DNA of 64,000 bases, taken from the NCBI RefSeq assembly GCF_000689415.1, contig NZ_HG322950.1, forward strand, positions 1,550,001-1,614,000, written 5' to 3'. The notes under the pieces are model-generated. The model made no database searches. It was not told the origin of the DNA and worked only from the letters and a program-made list of their open reading frames with translations. The stretch is from Pseudomonas knackmussii B13. Its GTDB lineage: Bacteria; Pseudomonadota; Gammaproteobacteria; Pseudomonadales; Pseudomonadaceae. Shown here in pieces: positions 50,827 to 58,234 of this stretch. Position 1 is the stretch's first letter. Each line of letters starts with the position of its first letter. The position numbers and the translations under genes are program-made.

Positions 50827-52797
50827 ATGAGCGCACACCACCATCACCACCACGGCCATCACCACCATCATGGCCACCTCACCGGCGGCATGCTCAGCCA
50901 GGACGAGCAACGGGTCGCCGCGCGCCAACTGAGCCTGGCCATGGTCGCCCTTGGCCTGCTGCTGCTCGGCCTGCTCTGGCGCTGGTTCGCGCCGCAGCAG
51001 GAGGGCGTGGCGCAGATGCTCCTGGGCGTCGCCTCGCTGCTGGTGGCGGTGCCGGTGCTGCGTTCGGCCTGGTCGAGCCTGCGCCATCCGAGCCTGCACG
51101 GCATCACCGACCAACTGATCGCACTGGCCATGCTTGGCGCCTGGGCCACCGGCGATCTGCTCACCGCGGCGCTGCTGCCGATCATCATGATCTTCGGCCA
51201 CGTCCTCGAAGAGCGCAGCGTGATCGGCTCGCAAGAGGCCATCGAGGCCCTCGGCCGGCTGACCCGTAGCCTGGCGCGGCGCATCCGTGCCGACGGCAGC
51301 GTGGAGGAAGTGGACAACGCCGAGCTGCGCGCCGGCGACCAGGTGGAAGTGCGCGCCGGTGACCGCGTGCCGGCCGACGGCCGCGTGCTCGAAGGCCAGG
51401 CCAGCCTGGACACCGCGCCCATCACCGGTGAGTCGGTGCCGCTGGAGGCGCGCGCCGGCATGGAGGTCTACGGTGGCGCGATCAACCTCGACGGCCTGCT
51501 GCGCATCGAAGTGACCCGCACCGGCGAGGCCTCGACCCTCGGCAAGGTGATCGCCCTGATGCAGCGCGCCGAGCGCTCCAAGCCGCCGATCACCCGCCTG
51601 CTGGAGCGCTACGCCGGGCGCTACATGGTGCTGGTGCTGCTGATCGCCGCGGTCACCTGGTTCATCACCAACGACCCGCAGGCGATGCTCGCCGTGCTGG
51701 TCGCCGCCTGTCCCTGTGCCCTGGTGCTGTCGGCGCCGGCCACGGCCATCGCCGGCATCGCCGTAGCTGCGCGACACGGCATCCTTATCCGCAGTTCGGC
51801 CTTCCTCGAGGAACTGGCCGACCTGACCTCGCTGGTGGTCGACAAGACCGGCACCCTGACCCACGGCAGCCTGCGCCTGCAGGCCCTCGACGGCGAACCC
51901 GGCGAAGACCCGCAGGCCCTGCGCCAATTGGCCGCCAGCCTCGGCGCGGCGAGCAGCCACCCGGTCAGCCGTGCGCTGGCCGCGCTTGTGCCGCACGACG
52001 CCTACCACCCGCTGCAGGACATCCGCGAGCGCCAGGGCCTGGGCGTGATCGCCCATACGCCGCACGGCGAGGCGGCGCTCGGTCGTCCCGAACTCTTCGC
52101 CCAACTGGGCATCGCCACGCCGCCCGTGCCTGCTCATGACGGCCCGATCGCCGGCCTGGCCCTGGATGGTCGATTCCGCGCCTGGCTGCGCCTGGCCGAC
52201 AGCCTGCGCGCCGAAGCGCCGCAAGCCATGGCGGATCTGCGCGAACTGGGCCTGGGCCGCCAGCTGCTGCTCACCGGCGACCGGCAGAGCGTGGCTGATG
52301 CCGTGGCCAGCGAGGTCGGCATCGCCGAGGTCAGCGCCCAGGCGCTGCCGGAAGACAAGCTGCGCCGGGTGAGCGACGAAATCCGCAAGGGCTTTCGCCC
52401 GTTGGTGGTCGGCGACGGCATCAACGATTCGCTGGCGCTCAAGGCCGGCGTGGTCGGCGTGGCCATGGGTGCCGGCGGCGCCGATATCGCCCTGGCATCG
52501 GCCGACGTGGTGCTGATCGGCAGCGACCTGCGCCGCCTGGGCACCTGCGTGCGCCTGAGCCGCCAGTGCCGACGCACCCTGCAGGTCAACGTGCTGATCG
52601 GCCTGGGCTGGACCCTGGCGATAGTCGCGGCCGCCGCCTTCGGGCTGCTGGGCGCCGCCGGGGCGATGATCGCCGCCGTGCTGCACAACCTCAGCACCTT
52701 GCTGGTGCTGGGCAATGCCGGGCGCCTGCTGCGCTTCGATGAAAGCCTTGGCCAGCCGCGTCCGCCGCTGCCGTTGGGCGAGACGGCCAGCGCCTGA
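50827..52797 (+). CDS. P1B-type heavy-metal transporting ATPase with His-rich N-terminus
   Basis: A P-type ATPase of 656 residues. Residues 1-17 include 12 histidines in place of an HMA CxxC domain. The actuator motif is APITGESVPLEA, the membrane metal site CPC is at 295-297, the phosphorylation motif DKTGT starts at Asp339, SSHP is the P1B-specific HP motif, and GDGIND starts at 529. The last helices carry AVLHNLSTLLVLGNAG instead of the DTG of ZntA, so the metal may not be the usual Zn/Cd/Pb. It is the last gene of the operon and has a hairpin with T tract downstream. Confidence 0.85.
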   Translation: MSAHHHHHHGHHHHHGHLTGGMLSQDEQRVAARQLSLAMVALGLLLLGLLWRWFAPQQEGVAQMLLGVASLLVAVPVLRSAWSSLRHPSLHGITDQLIALAMLGAWATGDLLTAALLPIIMIFGHVLEERSVIGSQEAIEALGRLTRSLARRIRADGSVEEVDNAELRAGDQVEVRAGDRVPADGRVLEGQASLDTAPITGESVPLEARAGMEVYGGAINLDGLLRIEVTRTGEASTLGKVIALMQRAERSKPPITRLLERYAGRYMVLVLLIAAVTWFITNDPQAMLAVLVAACPCALVLSAPATAIAGIAVAARHGILIRSSAFLEELADLTSLVVDKTGTLTHGSLRLQALDGEPGEDPQALRQLAASLGAASSHPVSRALAALVPHDAYHPLQDIRERQGLGVIAHTPHGEAALGRPELFAQLGIATPPVPAHDGPIAGLALDGRFRAWLRLADSLRAEAPQAMADLRELGLGRQLLLTGDRQSVADAVASEVGIAEVSAQALPEDKLRRVSDEIRKGFRPLVVGDGINDSLALKAGVVGVAMGAGGADIALASADVVLIGSDLRRLGTCVRLSRQCRRTLQVNVLIGLGWTLAIVAAAAFGLLGAAGAMIAAVLHNLSTLLVLGNAGRLLRFDESLGQPRPPLPLGETASA

Positions 52798-52809
52798 GAG
52801 AGCGGGCAG

Positions 52810-52841
52810 GGCGCCTATCGGGTATGATAGGCGCCATTTTT
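52810..52841 (+). terminator. Terminator after the metal ATPase gene, overlapping a -10-like sequence
   Basis: GGCGCCTATC and GATAGGCGCC enclose GGGTAT, followed by A and five T. The loop and second arm contain TATGAT (52823-52828), a good -10 for the next small gene, so terminator and promoter may overlap. Confidence 0.65.
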
Positions 52842-52863
52842 CGTTACCCATCGGTTCACCCCC

Positions 52864-53058
52864 ATGACTTCGCAACAGCCGCCGCGCGACGACAGCGCAG
52901 AAACCAAGGCCCCGCTGTCCCTCGCCGAACTGGCCAAGGCCGCCCTCGCCGCGCAGAAGGAAGCCGCCTCCGGCTACCAGCACCGCAAGGCCCACGACAA
53001 GGACGTGCGTCGTCCGCCGGCGCCGCGCGGTTCGCGCCGCTCGATGGGCAAGCGCTGA
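52864..53058 (+). CDS. Small basic protein of unknown function
   Basis: A protein of 64 residues, MTSQQPPRDDSAETKAPLSL at the start and an Arg/Pro-rich tail (RRPPAPRGSRRSMGKR). The centre is an alanine-rich helix. It has no signal peptide or known domain. Coding is supported by good codon use and a place between a promoter-like TATGAT and the next lipoprotein gene. No clear binding site. Confidence 0.6.
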   Translation: MTSQQPPRDDSAETKAPLSLAELAKAALAAQKEAASGYQHRKAHDKDVRRPPAPRGSRRSMGKR

Positions 53059-53167
53059 GCCGACCTGCGGTCGGGAGCGTTGGGCGCTGGGACTTGTCGA
53101 AACAGGTCCTGAATTTCCTGATCGGCCGGCCGGGCTTCCCTGTCGGCCTTCTCTTGAAGGAGCGGTG

Positions 53168-53425
53168 ATGAGAGCACTTCCCCTGCTGCTGGGCGTCGGC
53201 CTGTTGGCCCTGGCCGGCTGCAAGACCTTCGGCGGCCACTACGAGCTCGACGCGGTGGACGCCAACGGCCACAAGCTGAACAAGAAGCCCTTCCTGGCCC
53301 AGGGCAGCGGCATCTATACCGTGCGCAACACCCTCTGCTCCAGCTACCCCAAGGCGACGGTGATCATCCGCGACGTCGATGCCGACCAGGAGCTGGCCGG
53401 CGAAAGCCCCCATCACTGCAAGTGA
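53168..53425 (+). CDS. Small putative lipoprotein
   Basis: A protein of 85 residues with lipobox LALAGC (Cys18). The mature part has two further cysteines (NTLCSSYP and the terminal HHCK) that may form a disulfide. Function unknown. AAGGAGC at 53157-53163 sets the ATG at 53168 over a GTG one codon upstream. Only 2 bases separate its stop from cobF, so the two are co-transcribed. Confidence 0.72.
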   Translation: MRALPLLLGVGLLALAGCKTFGGHYELDAVDANGHKLNKKPFLAQGSGIYTVRNTLCSSYPKATVIIRDVDADQELAGESPHHCK

Positions 53426-53427
53426 CC

Positions 53428-54192
53428 ATGAAACGACTGCTGCTGATCGGCGTGGGCGCCGGCGACCCCGAGCAACTGACCATCCAGGCGGTCAAGGCGC
53501 TGAATCGCGCCGACGTCTTCTTCCTGCTCGACAAGGGCAGCAGCAAGACCAAGCTGCTCGACCTGCGCCGCGAGATCTGCGAACGCTACGTCGAGAACCG
53601 GGACTTCCGCGTGGTCGAGGCCGAGCTGCCGGAGCGCGAGCGCGGCGTGGCCGATTACGCCGGCAGCGTGGTCGACCTCAACGCAGCCAAGCAGGCTCTG
53701 TTCGAGCAATTGATCGACGAGCATGTCGCCGAAGGCGAGTGCGGCGCCTTCCTGGTCTGGGGCGACCCGGCGCTGTATGACAGCAGCATCCGCATCCTCG
53801 ACGCCATCCTCGCCAGCGGCCGGCTGAGCTTCGACTACGAAGTGATTCCCGGCATCACCAGCGTGCAGGCTTTGGCGGCGCGGCATCGCATCGCGCTGAA
53901 CCACATCGGCGGTGCGGTGCAGATCACCACCGGCCGCCGCCTCGCCCGTGAAGGCATGCCGGCGGGCGTGCAGGACGTGGTGGTGATGCTCGACGCCCAG
54001 GACAGCTACACCGGCCTGCGCGGCCAGGACCTGGAGATCTTCTGGGGTGCCTATGTCGGCACGCCGGACGAGCTGCTCATCGCCGGTCGCCTGGACGAAG
54101 TCGCCGAGCGTATCCGCGAGACTCGCCTGGCGGCCCGCGAAGCCAATGGCTGGATCATGGATACCTATCTGCTGCGCAAGGCCGAAGACTAA
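53428..54192 (+). CDS. cobF: Precorrin-6A synthase (deacetylating) CobF
   Basis: A SAM-dependent tetrapyrrole methylase of 254 residues. GVGAGDPEQLTIQAVKALNR is the N-terminal methylase signature, AFLVWGDPALYDSSIRILDA and PGITSVQALAARHRI bind SAM and substrate, and GWIMDTYLLRK is the end typical of CobF. It methylates C-1 of precorrin-5 with loss of acetate in the aerobic cobalamin pathway. It is placed about 6 kb from the riboswitch-controlled cob operon, behind a lipoprotein gene, with no riboswitch of its own visible. Confidence 0.9.
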   Translation: MKRLLLIGVGAGDPEQLTIQAVKALNRADVFFLLDKGSSKTKLLDLRREICERYVENRDFRVVEAELPERERGVADYAGSVVDLNAAKQALFEQLIDEHVAEGECGAFLVWGDPALYDSSIRILDAILASGRLSFDYEVIPGITSVQALAARHRIALNHIGGAVQITTGRRLAREGMPAGVQDVVVMLDAQDSYTGLRGQDLEIFWGAYVGTPDELLIAGRLDEVAERIRETRLAAREANGWIMDTYLLRKAED

Positions 54193-54227
54193 GGCCAGAC
54201 CGTAACCGCACGGCTCGGCATTCCCTT

Positions 54228-54320
54228 GTAGGAGCGGATTTATCCGCGATTCGCGCGCATGGCGCGCTCCTACAGGTTGGAATCGGCGCGGGGATTTTCG
54301 CGGATGAATCCGCTCCTACA
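54228..54320. repeat. REP cluster left of the insertion sequence
   Basis: GTAGGAGCGGATTTATCCGC and CGCGCATGGCGCGCTCCTAC are followed by the inverted GCGGATGAATCCGCTCCTAC. The last copy has a counterpart at 55845-55868 on the other side of the insertion sequence. Confidence 0.85.
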
Positions 54321-54378
54321 ATTCTTCGTCATCCTCGCGAACCGCACGACACGAATGCCGACCCTGTAGGGCAATGAA

Positions 54379-54391
54379 ATGGACTCCTCCC
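54379..54391 (+). repeat. Left subterminal inverted repeat of the IS1111 element
   Basis: ATGGACTCCTCCC, the exact reverse complement of the right copy. Confidence 0.85.
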
Positions 54392-54451
54392 TCCTACGGC
54401 GTCAAGCGCCAGACTGATGGTGTAGCCACAAGTCCCGGAGGGGGAGTCAGT

Positions 54452-55468
54452 ATGAACATTAGTCGCGTTGGTCTGGATCTGGCAAAGCAGGTATTTCAGG
54501 TGCACGGCGTCGATAGCCACGAGCGCGTGGTGTGCCGGCGGCAGCTCAAGCGGGCGCAGATGCTGGATTTCTTTCGCCAGCTGGCACCCTGCCTGGTGGC
54601 GATGGAGGCCTGCGGCAGTGCGCACTATTGGGCGCGAGAGCTGCAGGGGCTGGGGCACGAGGTCCGCTTGATTGCACCGCAGTTCGTCAAACCTTACGTC
54701 AAGGGTGACAAACACGATGCCCACGATGCCGAAGCGATCTGCGAGGCGGCCAGCCGTCCGAGCATGCGCTTTGTGCCGGTGAAGAGTGCGCAGCAGCAGG
54801 CCGGGCAGTCCGTGCATCGCATTCGCAGCCGCCTGGTCCGGGCCCGTACGGCACTGTGCAACGAAATTCGCGGCTTGCTCGGCGAATTTGGCCTGATCGC
54901 CAGCCGACGCGGGCGCGCGGCGACGGTCGAACTGCTCGAGACGGTCACCGCTGCCGAGCCGGTGCCCTTGCCGGCGCCGATGGGCGAGTTGTTGAGCGGC
55001 TTGAAAGAGGAGTTGCAGGCGCTGGATGCCCGCATCGAGCGACTGGAGCGAGTGATCAAGCGCAGTGCGCGCGAGGATGCGCGCATCCAGCGCCTGCTGG
55101 CCGTGGAAGGCATCGGCCCGCTCACCGCCAGCGCGGTGGTGGCAGCGGTCGGCGATGCCCGGCAATTCCGCACGGCGCGTCAGTTCGCCGCCTGGCTGGG
55201 CCTGGTGCCACGGCAACACTCCACGGGCGGGCAACAGCGCCTGGGCGGGATCACCAAGCGTGGCGATACCTACCTGCGCACCTTGTTCACCCATGGCTCC
55301 CGCTCGGTCGTACGCTGTTGCGCCAACAAGACCGATGCTCGCAGTCGCTGGCTGCAAGGCCTGTTGCAACGATGCAATGCCAACGCCGTCGCCGTTGCCC
55401 TGGCCAACAAGAATGCCCGGATCGTCTGGGCCCTGCTCAGTCGGGAAACCACCTACCAACCCGCCTGA
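54452..55468 (+). CDS. IS1111-type transposase (DEDD recombinase)
   Basis: A transposase of 338 residues. The RuvC-like N-terminal part begins MNISRVGLDLAKQVFQVHGV with the first catalytic Asp, continues with Glu in VAMEACGSAHYWAREL and the DKHDAHDAEAIC motif with the other acidic residues. The C-terminal Transposase_20 part has LLAVEGIGPLTASAVVAAVG and FAAWLGLVPRQHSTGGQQRL with a conserved Ser. GGAGGGGGAG precedes the ATG at 54452. The gene looks intact. It works with a guide RNA encoded by the element. Confidence 0.9.
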   Translation: MNISRVGLDLAKQVFQVHGVDSHERVVCRRQLKRAQMLDFFRQLAPCLVAMEACGSAHYWARELQGLGHEVRLIAPQFVKPYVKGDKHDAHDAEAICEAASRPSMRFVPVKSAQQQAGQSVHRIRSRLVRARTALCNEIRGLLGEFGLIASRRGRAATVELLETVTAAEPVPLPAPMGELLSGLKEELQALDARIERLERVIKRSAREDARIQRLLAVEGIGPLTASAVVAAVGDARQFRTARQFAAWLGLVPRQHSTGGQQRLGGITKRGDTYLRTLFTHGSRSVVRCCANKTDARSRWLQGLLQRCNANAVAVALANKNARIVWALLSRETTYQPA

Positions 55469-55489
55469 GCGTTACCGGCAACACCGCTG

Positions 55490-55743
55490 TAGAAACGCTC
55501 CACCACGATTGCACAGTGAATGGCATTGATGACGAACCGGTCGAACCGGCCTGTATGAAACCTGGGTTATCCGCGGGCTCCCTGCTGCCGTGAAGCAAAG
55601 CCGTTAGGGCGATCAGACATACAGGCGCGCATTTCATCAGGGCTCGGGAGCTGCCACACCGCTCCATGAAGCCGGATATACGGACGCAGTCGCACCTAGG
55701 CTCGAAATCTCCGCCAAACACTGGCAAGCCGGGAGGAGTCCAT
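55490..55743 (+). ncRNA. Candidate bridge/seek RNA of the IS1111 element
   Basis: In the IS1111 group the guide RNA is encoded after the transposase. Here an 8-bp stem CCTGTATG (55550-55557) with CATACAGG (55618-55625) encloses a 60-base loop. The loop holds GGGTTATCCGC (55564-55574), antisense to the right target GCGAATAACCC with one mismatch, and TAGGGCGA (55605-55612), identical to the left target across the junction. Ends of the RNA are not defined by sequence alone. Confidence 0.65.
55731..55743 (+). repeat. Right subterminal inverted repeat of the IS1111 element
   Basis: GGGAGGAGTCCAT, pairing with the left copy. Confidence 0.85.
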
Positions 55744-55746
55744 ATA

Positions 55747-55823
55747 CGAATAACCCCGAAGGGGTTATCCGCCGTTTCGTGTTGGGCTGCGGCGCATAAC
55801 CGCGAACGGTTATGCGTCCTACG
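55747..55823. repeat. REP-like pair of a second family, interrupted by the insertion sequence
   Basis: CGAATAACCCCGAAGGGGTT (completed on the left by TGTAGGG at 54365-54371) is followed by the inverted GCATAACCGCGAACGGTTATG with CGTCCTAC. Together they form a BIME-like pair of a GTAGG(G/A)CGnATAAC type, distinct from the GTAGGAGCGAGC REPs. Confidence 0.75.
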
Positions 55824-55844
55824 GGTGGATCTGTGTGCGAGTTC

Positions 55845-55868
55845 TCGCGGATGAATCCGCTCCTACGA
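55845..55868. repeat. REP half-element right of the insertion sequence
   Basis: TCGCGGATGAATCCGCTCCT and the following ACGA, nearly identical to 54298-54320. Confidence 0.8.
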
Positions 55869-55887
55869 AAAGCCTGGGCGCTGCGGA

Positions 55888-56508
55888 TCAGCGCTCGAGC
55901 TTCTGCATCTGCCCCTGCTGCAACGTCCAGCTCACCACCTCCGCGGCAAGGCGGTCGCTGGCCTGGCCGAAGGCTGTGACCACTTCCGCGACCTGGGTTC
56001 CGCTGCTTGGCTGGCGTGCTTCGAAACGGCGGCTGGCGACGATGCGCTGGGTTGCGGTTTGCACCAGGCGGGCTTCCAGCACCACGACCGCTGCCACTTG
56101 CTGGCCCTGGTATTCGCTCTGGAAGGCGCGCAGGTCGCCGTCCAGTTCGAGGTCGGCTTGCAGGGTGACGGCGTCGCTGCTCAATGCCGAGATGCGGCCG
56201 TCGGCGCGGAAGGCGTCGAGCAGGCGGTCGCGCAGCAGTTTCGGGGCGGTGTCGCTCCAGCGTGCGCCCTGGTAGACGCTTAGCAGGTCGCCCTTGGGCA
56301 GTACCGCGATGCGGTTGCTGTCCAGCACCTGGCTGGCATTGGGCGCATCCACCCGCAGCGACCAGCTCACCGGCGGCGTGGCGCGTGCCGGTTGCTGTTT
56401 GACCGGCAGCAGGTAGGCGTCCGGGGTTTCCGCCTTGGGCAGGATCGAGCAGGCGCCGATCAGGGCGGCGAGTGCGCAGGTGCCGAGCAGGCGCAGGGGC
56501 GCGGTCAT
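55888..56508 (-). CDS. ABC-type transport auxiliary lipoprotein (PqiC-like)
   Basis: A lipoprotein of 206 residues with lipobox LIGAC (Cys20). The mature part (WSLRVDAPNASQVLDSNRIA, GARWSDTAPKLLRDRLLDAF, FGQASDRLAAEVVSWTLQQG) is the ABC_trans_aux domain of PqiC-type outer-membrane lipoproteins. It would form the outer-membrane end of an Mce lipid transport system. It is last in the operon and overlaps the Mce gene by 4 bases. Confidence 0.83.
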   Translation of the reverse strand: MTAPLRLLGTCALAALIGACSILPKAETPDAYLLPVKQQPARATPPVSWSLRVDAPNASQVLDSNRIAVLPKGDLLSVYQGARWSDTAPKLLRDRLLDAFRADGRISALSSDAVTLQADLELDGDLRAFQSEYQGQQVAAVVVLEARLVQTATQRIVASRRFEARQPSSGTQVAEVVTAFGQASDRLAAEVVSWTLQQGQMQKLER

Positions 56509-57443
56509 GGCTGGAACTCCTTGGTGCGGTGGCCGCCGAGCAGGTAGTCGGTGGGATTTTCTTCCAGCCGCCGGGTTACCCCGCGCAGGCTTTCCAGGGT
56601 GGTGCGCAGCTCGCGCAGCGCCGGGCCGACTTCGCCGAGGCCGTTCAGGCCGTTGTTGACTGCGCCTTCATTGCGCTCCAGCAGGCGGTCGATGCGCTCG
56701 CTGCTGCTTTGCAGCGCCGCGACTGTCTTGCGGGTGTCGGCGAGGATGTCCTTGCCCTGGCTGTCGAGCAGCTGGTTGGCATTGCCGAGCAACTGGTTGG
56801 CGTTGGCCAGGGTCTGGCGCATCTGTCCGCTGGACGCGGCCAGTTCCTTGACGATCTGGCGGATGTCGTCGCGCTGCTCGGCGATGGTCGCGGTGGCCTG
56901 GTCGATGTGGTCCAGGGTGCGGCTGACGCGGTCGGCGTTCTCCTGGGAGAACATTCGGTTCACGCTGGTGATCAGGTTGCTGATGTTGGTGGCGATGTCC
57001 TCGCCGTTGGCCAGCAGCTTGCTGAGCGGTGAGGGAATCGTCTTGATCACCGGGATCTTGCCGTTCTCGCCCACCAGCGGCGGGCTCTCCGGCGAGCCGC
57101 TGCTGAGCTGGATTATCGCAGTGCCGGTGACACCGGTTATGGCGAGCTTGGCGCGGGTGTCCTGGCGGACCGGGGTGCTGTCGAACACGCGGATGCGTGC
57201 CAGCACCTTGCGCGGGTCCTGCGGGTCGAGGCGCAGGCTGACCACGTCGCCGACCTTGATGCCGCTGTACTGCACGGTGCCGCCCTGGGACAGGCCGGTC
57301 ACCGCCTCGGTGAAGATCACGTCGTAGAAGTTGTAGGCCTGGTCGCTGCTGGACTTGGCCAGCCACAGGCCGAAGAGCAGCCCGCCGGCCGCCACCAGCA
57401 CGGTGAACAGGCCGATCAGCACGTGATGGGCGCGGGTTTCCAT
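56505..57443 (-). CDS. MlaD-family (Mce) lipid transport protein
   Basis: A protein of 312 residues anchored by one N-terminal helix (9-28). The Mce domain (about 38-115) has FTEAVTGLSQGGTVQYSGIK and LSSGSPESPPL. The C-terminal 170 residues are a helical coil (ANQLLGNANQLLDSQGKDIL) that may form a needle across the periplasm, longer than in E. coli MlaD. It binds phospholipids between the permease and the lipoprotein. Confidence 0.86.
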   Translation of the reverse strand: METRAHHVLIGLFTVLVAAGGLLFGLWLAKSSSDQAYNFYDVIFTEAVTGLSQGGTVQYSGIKVGDVVSLRLDPQDPRKVLARIRVFDSTPVRQDTRAKLAITGVTGTAIIQLSSGSPESPPLVGENGKIPVIKTIPSPLSKLLANGEDIATNISNLITSVNRMFSQENADRVSRTLDHIDQATATIAEQRDDIRQIVKELAASSGQMRQTLANANQLLGNANQLLDSQGKDILADTRKTVAALQSSSERIDRLLERNEGAVNNGLNGLGEVGPALRELRTTLESLRGVTRRLEENPTDYLLGGHRTKEFQP

Positions 57444-58234
57444 TAGTTTTCCTCCGTAAGGCGCTGCGTCGCCTGCTGCGCAGCGCGGCCACGCGGGCCA
57501 TGGAAATAGTCCTGGATCCAGGCATCGTCGGTGGCTGCCACCTCGTCCAGGGTGCCGATCACCAGCACTCGCTTCTGCGACAGCACCGCGACCCGGTCGC
57601 AGATGGTGTAGAGGGTGTCGAGGTCGTGGGTGACCAGGAACACACTGAGGCCGAAGGCGTCGCGCAGGGTCAGGATCAGTTGGTCGAAGGCCGCCGCGCC
57701 TATCGGGTCGAGGCCGGCGGTGGGTTCATCGAGGAACAGGATGTCCGGGTCCAGCGCCAGGGCGCGGGCAAGGGCGGCGCGCTTGACCATGCCGCCGGAC
57801 AGCTCGGCCGGATACTTGTCGCCGGCATCCGGCGGCAGACCCGCGAGGGAAATCTTCACCTTGGCCAGGTACTGCGCGGCCTCGCGCGACAGGCCGGCGT
57901 GCTCGATCAGCGGCAGGCAGACGTTCTCCGCGACGGTCAGCGAGGAGAACAGCGCGCCGTTCTGGAACAGCACGCCGAAGCGCCGCTCCAGCGGCGAGCG
58001 CTGTTCGGCGGAAAGCGCCAGCAGGTTCTGGCCGAACACCCGCACCTCGCCCTCCTGTGGCCGGCGCAGGCCGACGATGCTGCGCAGCAGAACAGACTTG
58101 CCGGTGCCCGAGCCGCCGACCACGCCGAGGATCTCGCCACGGCGCACGTCGAGGTCGAGGTGCTCGTGCACTGCGTGGTCGCCGAAGCGGTTGCACAGGT
58201 CGCGGACCTGGATGATGGGTTCGTCCGTGTTCAC
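57443..58234 (-). CDS. MlaF-like ABC transporter ATPase
   Basis: ATPase of 263 residues. Walker A is GGSGTGKS (40-47), the signature LSGGMVKRAALARAL from 145, Walker B DILFLDEPTAGLDPIG from 164. The M after LSGG and the TAGLDPIG block are typical of MlaF/Ttg2A. The start is GTG at 58234, overlapping the permease stop as GTGA. The frame remains open upstream as an artefact of GC content. Confidence 0.88.
   Translation of the reverse strand: MNTDEPIIQVRDLCNRFGDHAVHEHLDLDVRRGEILGVVGGSGTGKSVLLRSIVGLRRPQEGEVRVFGQNLLALSAEQRSPLERRFGVLFQNGALFSSLTVAENVCLPLIEHAGLSREAAQYLAKVKISLAGLPPDAGDKYPAELSGGMVKRAALARALALDPDILFLDEPTAGLDPIGAAAFDQLILTLRDAFGLSVFLVTHDLDTLYTICDRVAVLSQKRVLVIGTLDEVAATDDAWIQDYFHGPRGRAAQQATQRLTEEN

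Larger units (their letters stand above)
54372..55746 (+). mobile_element. IS110 family element, IS1111 group
   Basis: About 1375 bp. It contains one DEDD transposase gene, subterminal inverted repeats ATGGACTCCTCCC (54379-54391) and GGGAGGAGTCCAT (55731-55743), and a 3' non-coding region of about 275 bases. Joining the flanks gives TGTAGGG and CGAATAACCCCGAAGGGGTT, an intact REP-like palindrome, so the element interrupted a REP without target duplication. Ends are placed 7 bases outside the left repeat and 3 outside the right, as is usual for the group; they may be off by one or two bases. Confidence 0.85.

Noticed and set aside
54228..54320. Repeat cluster considered as a CRISPR array
   Set aside because: Only a few imperfect inverted palindromes without regular spacers and no cas genes; these are REPs.
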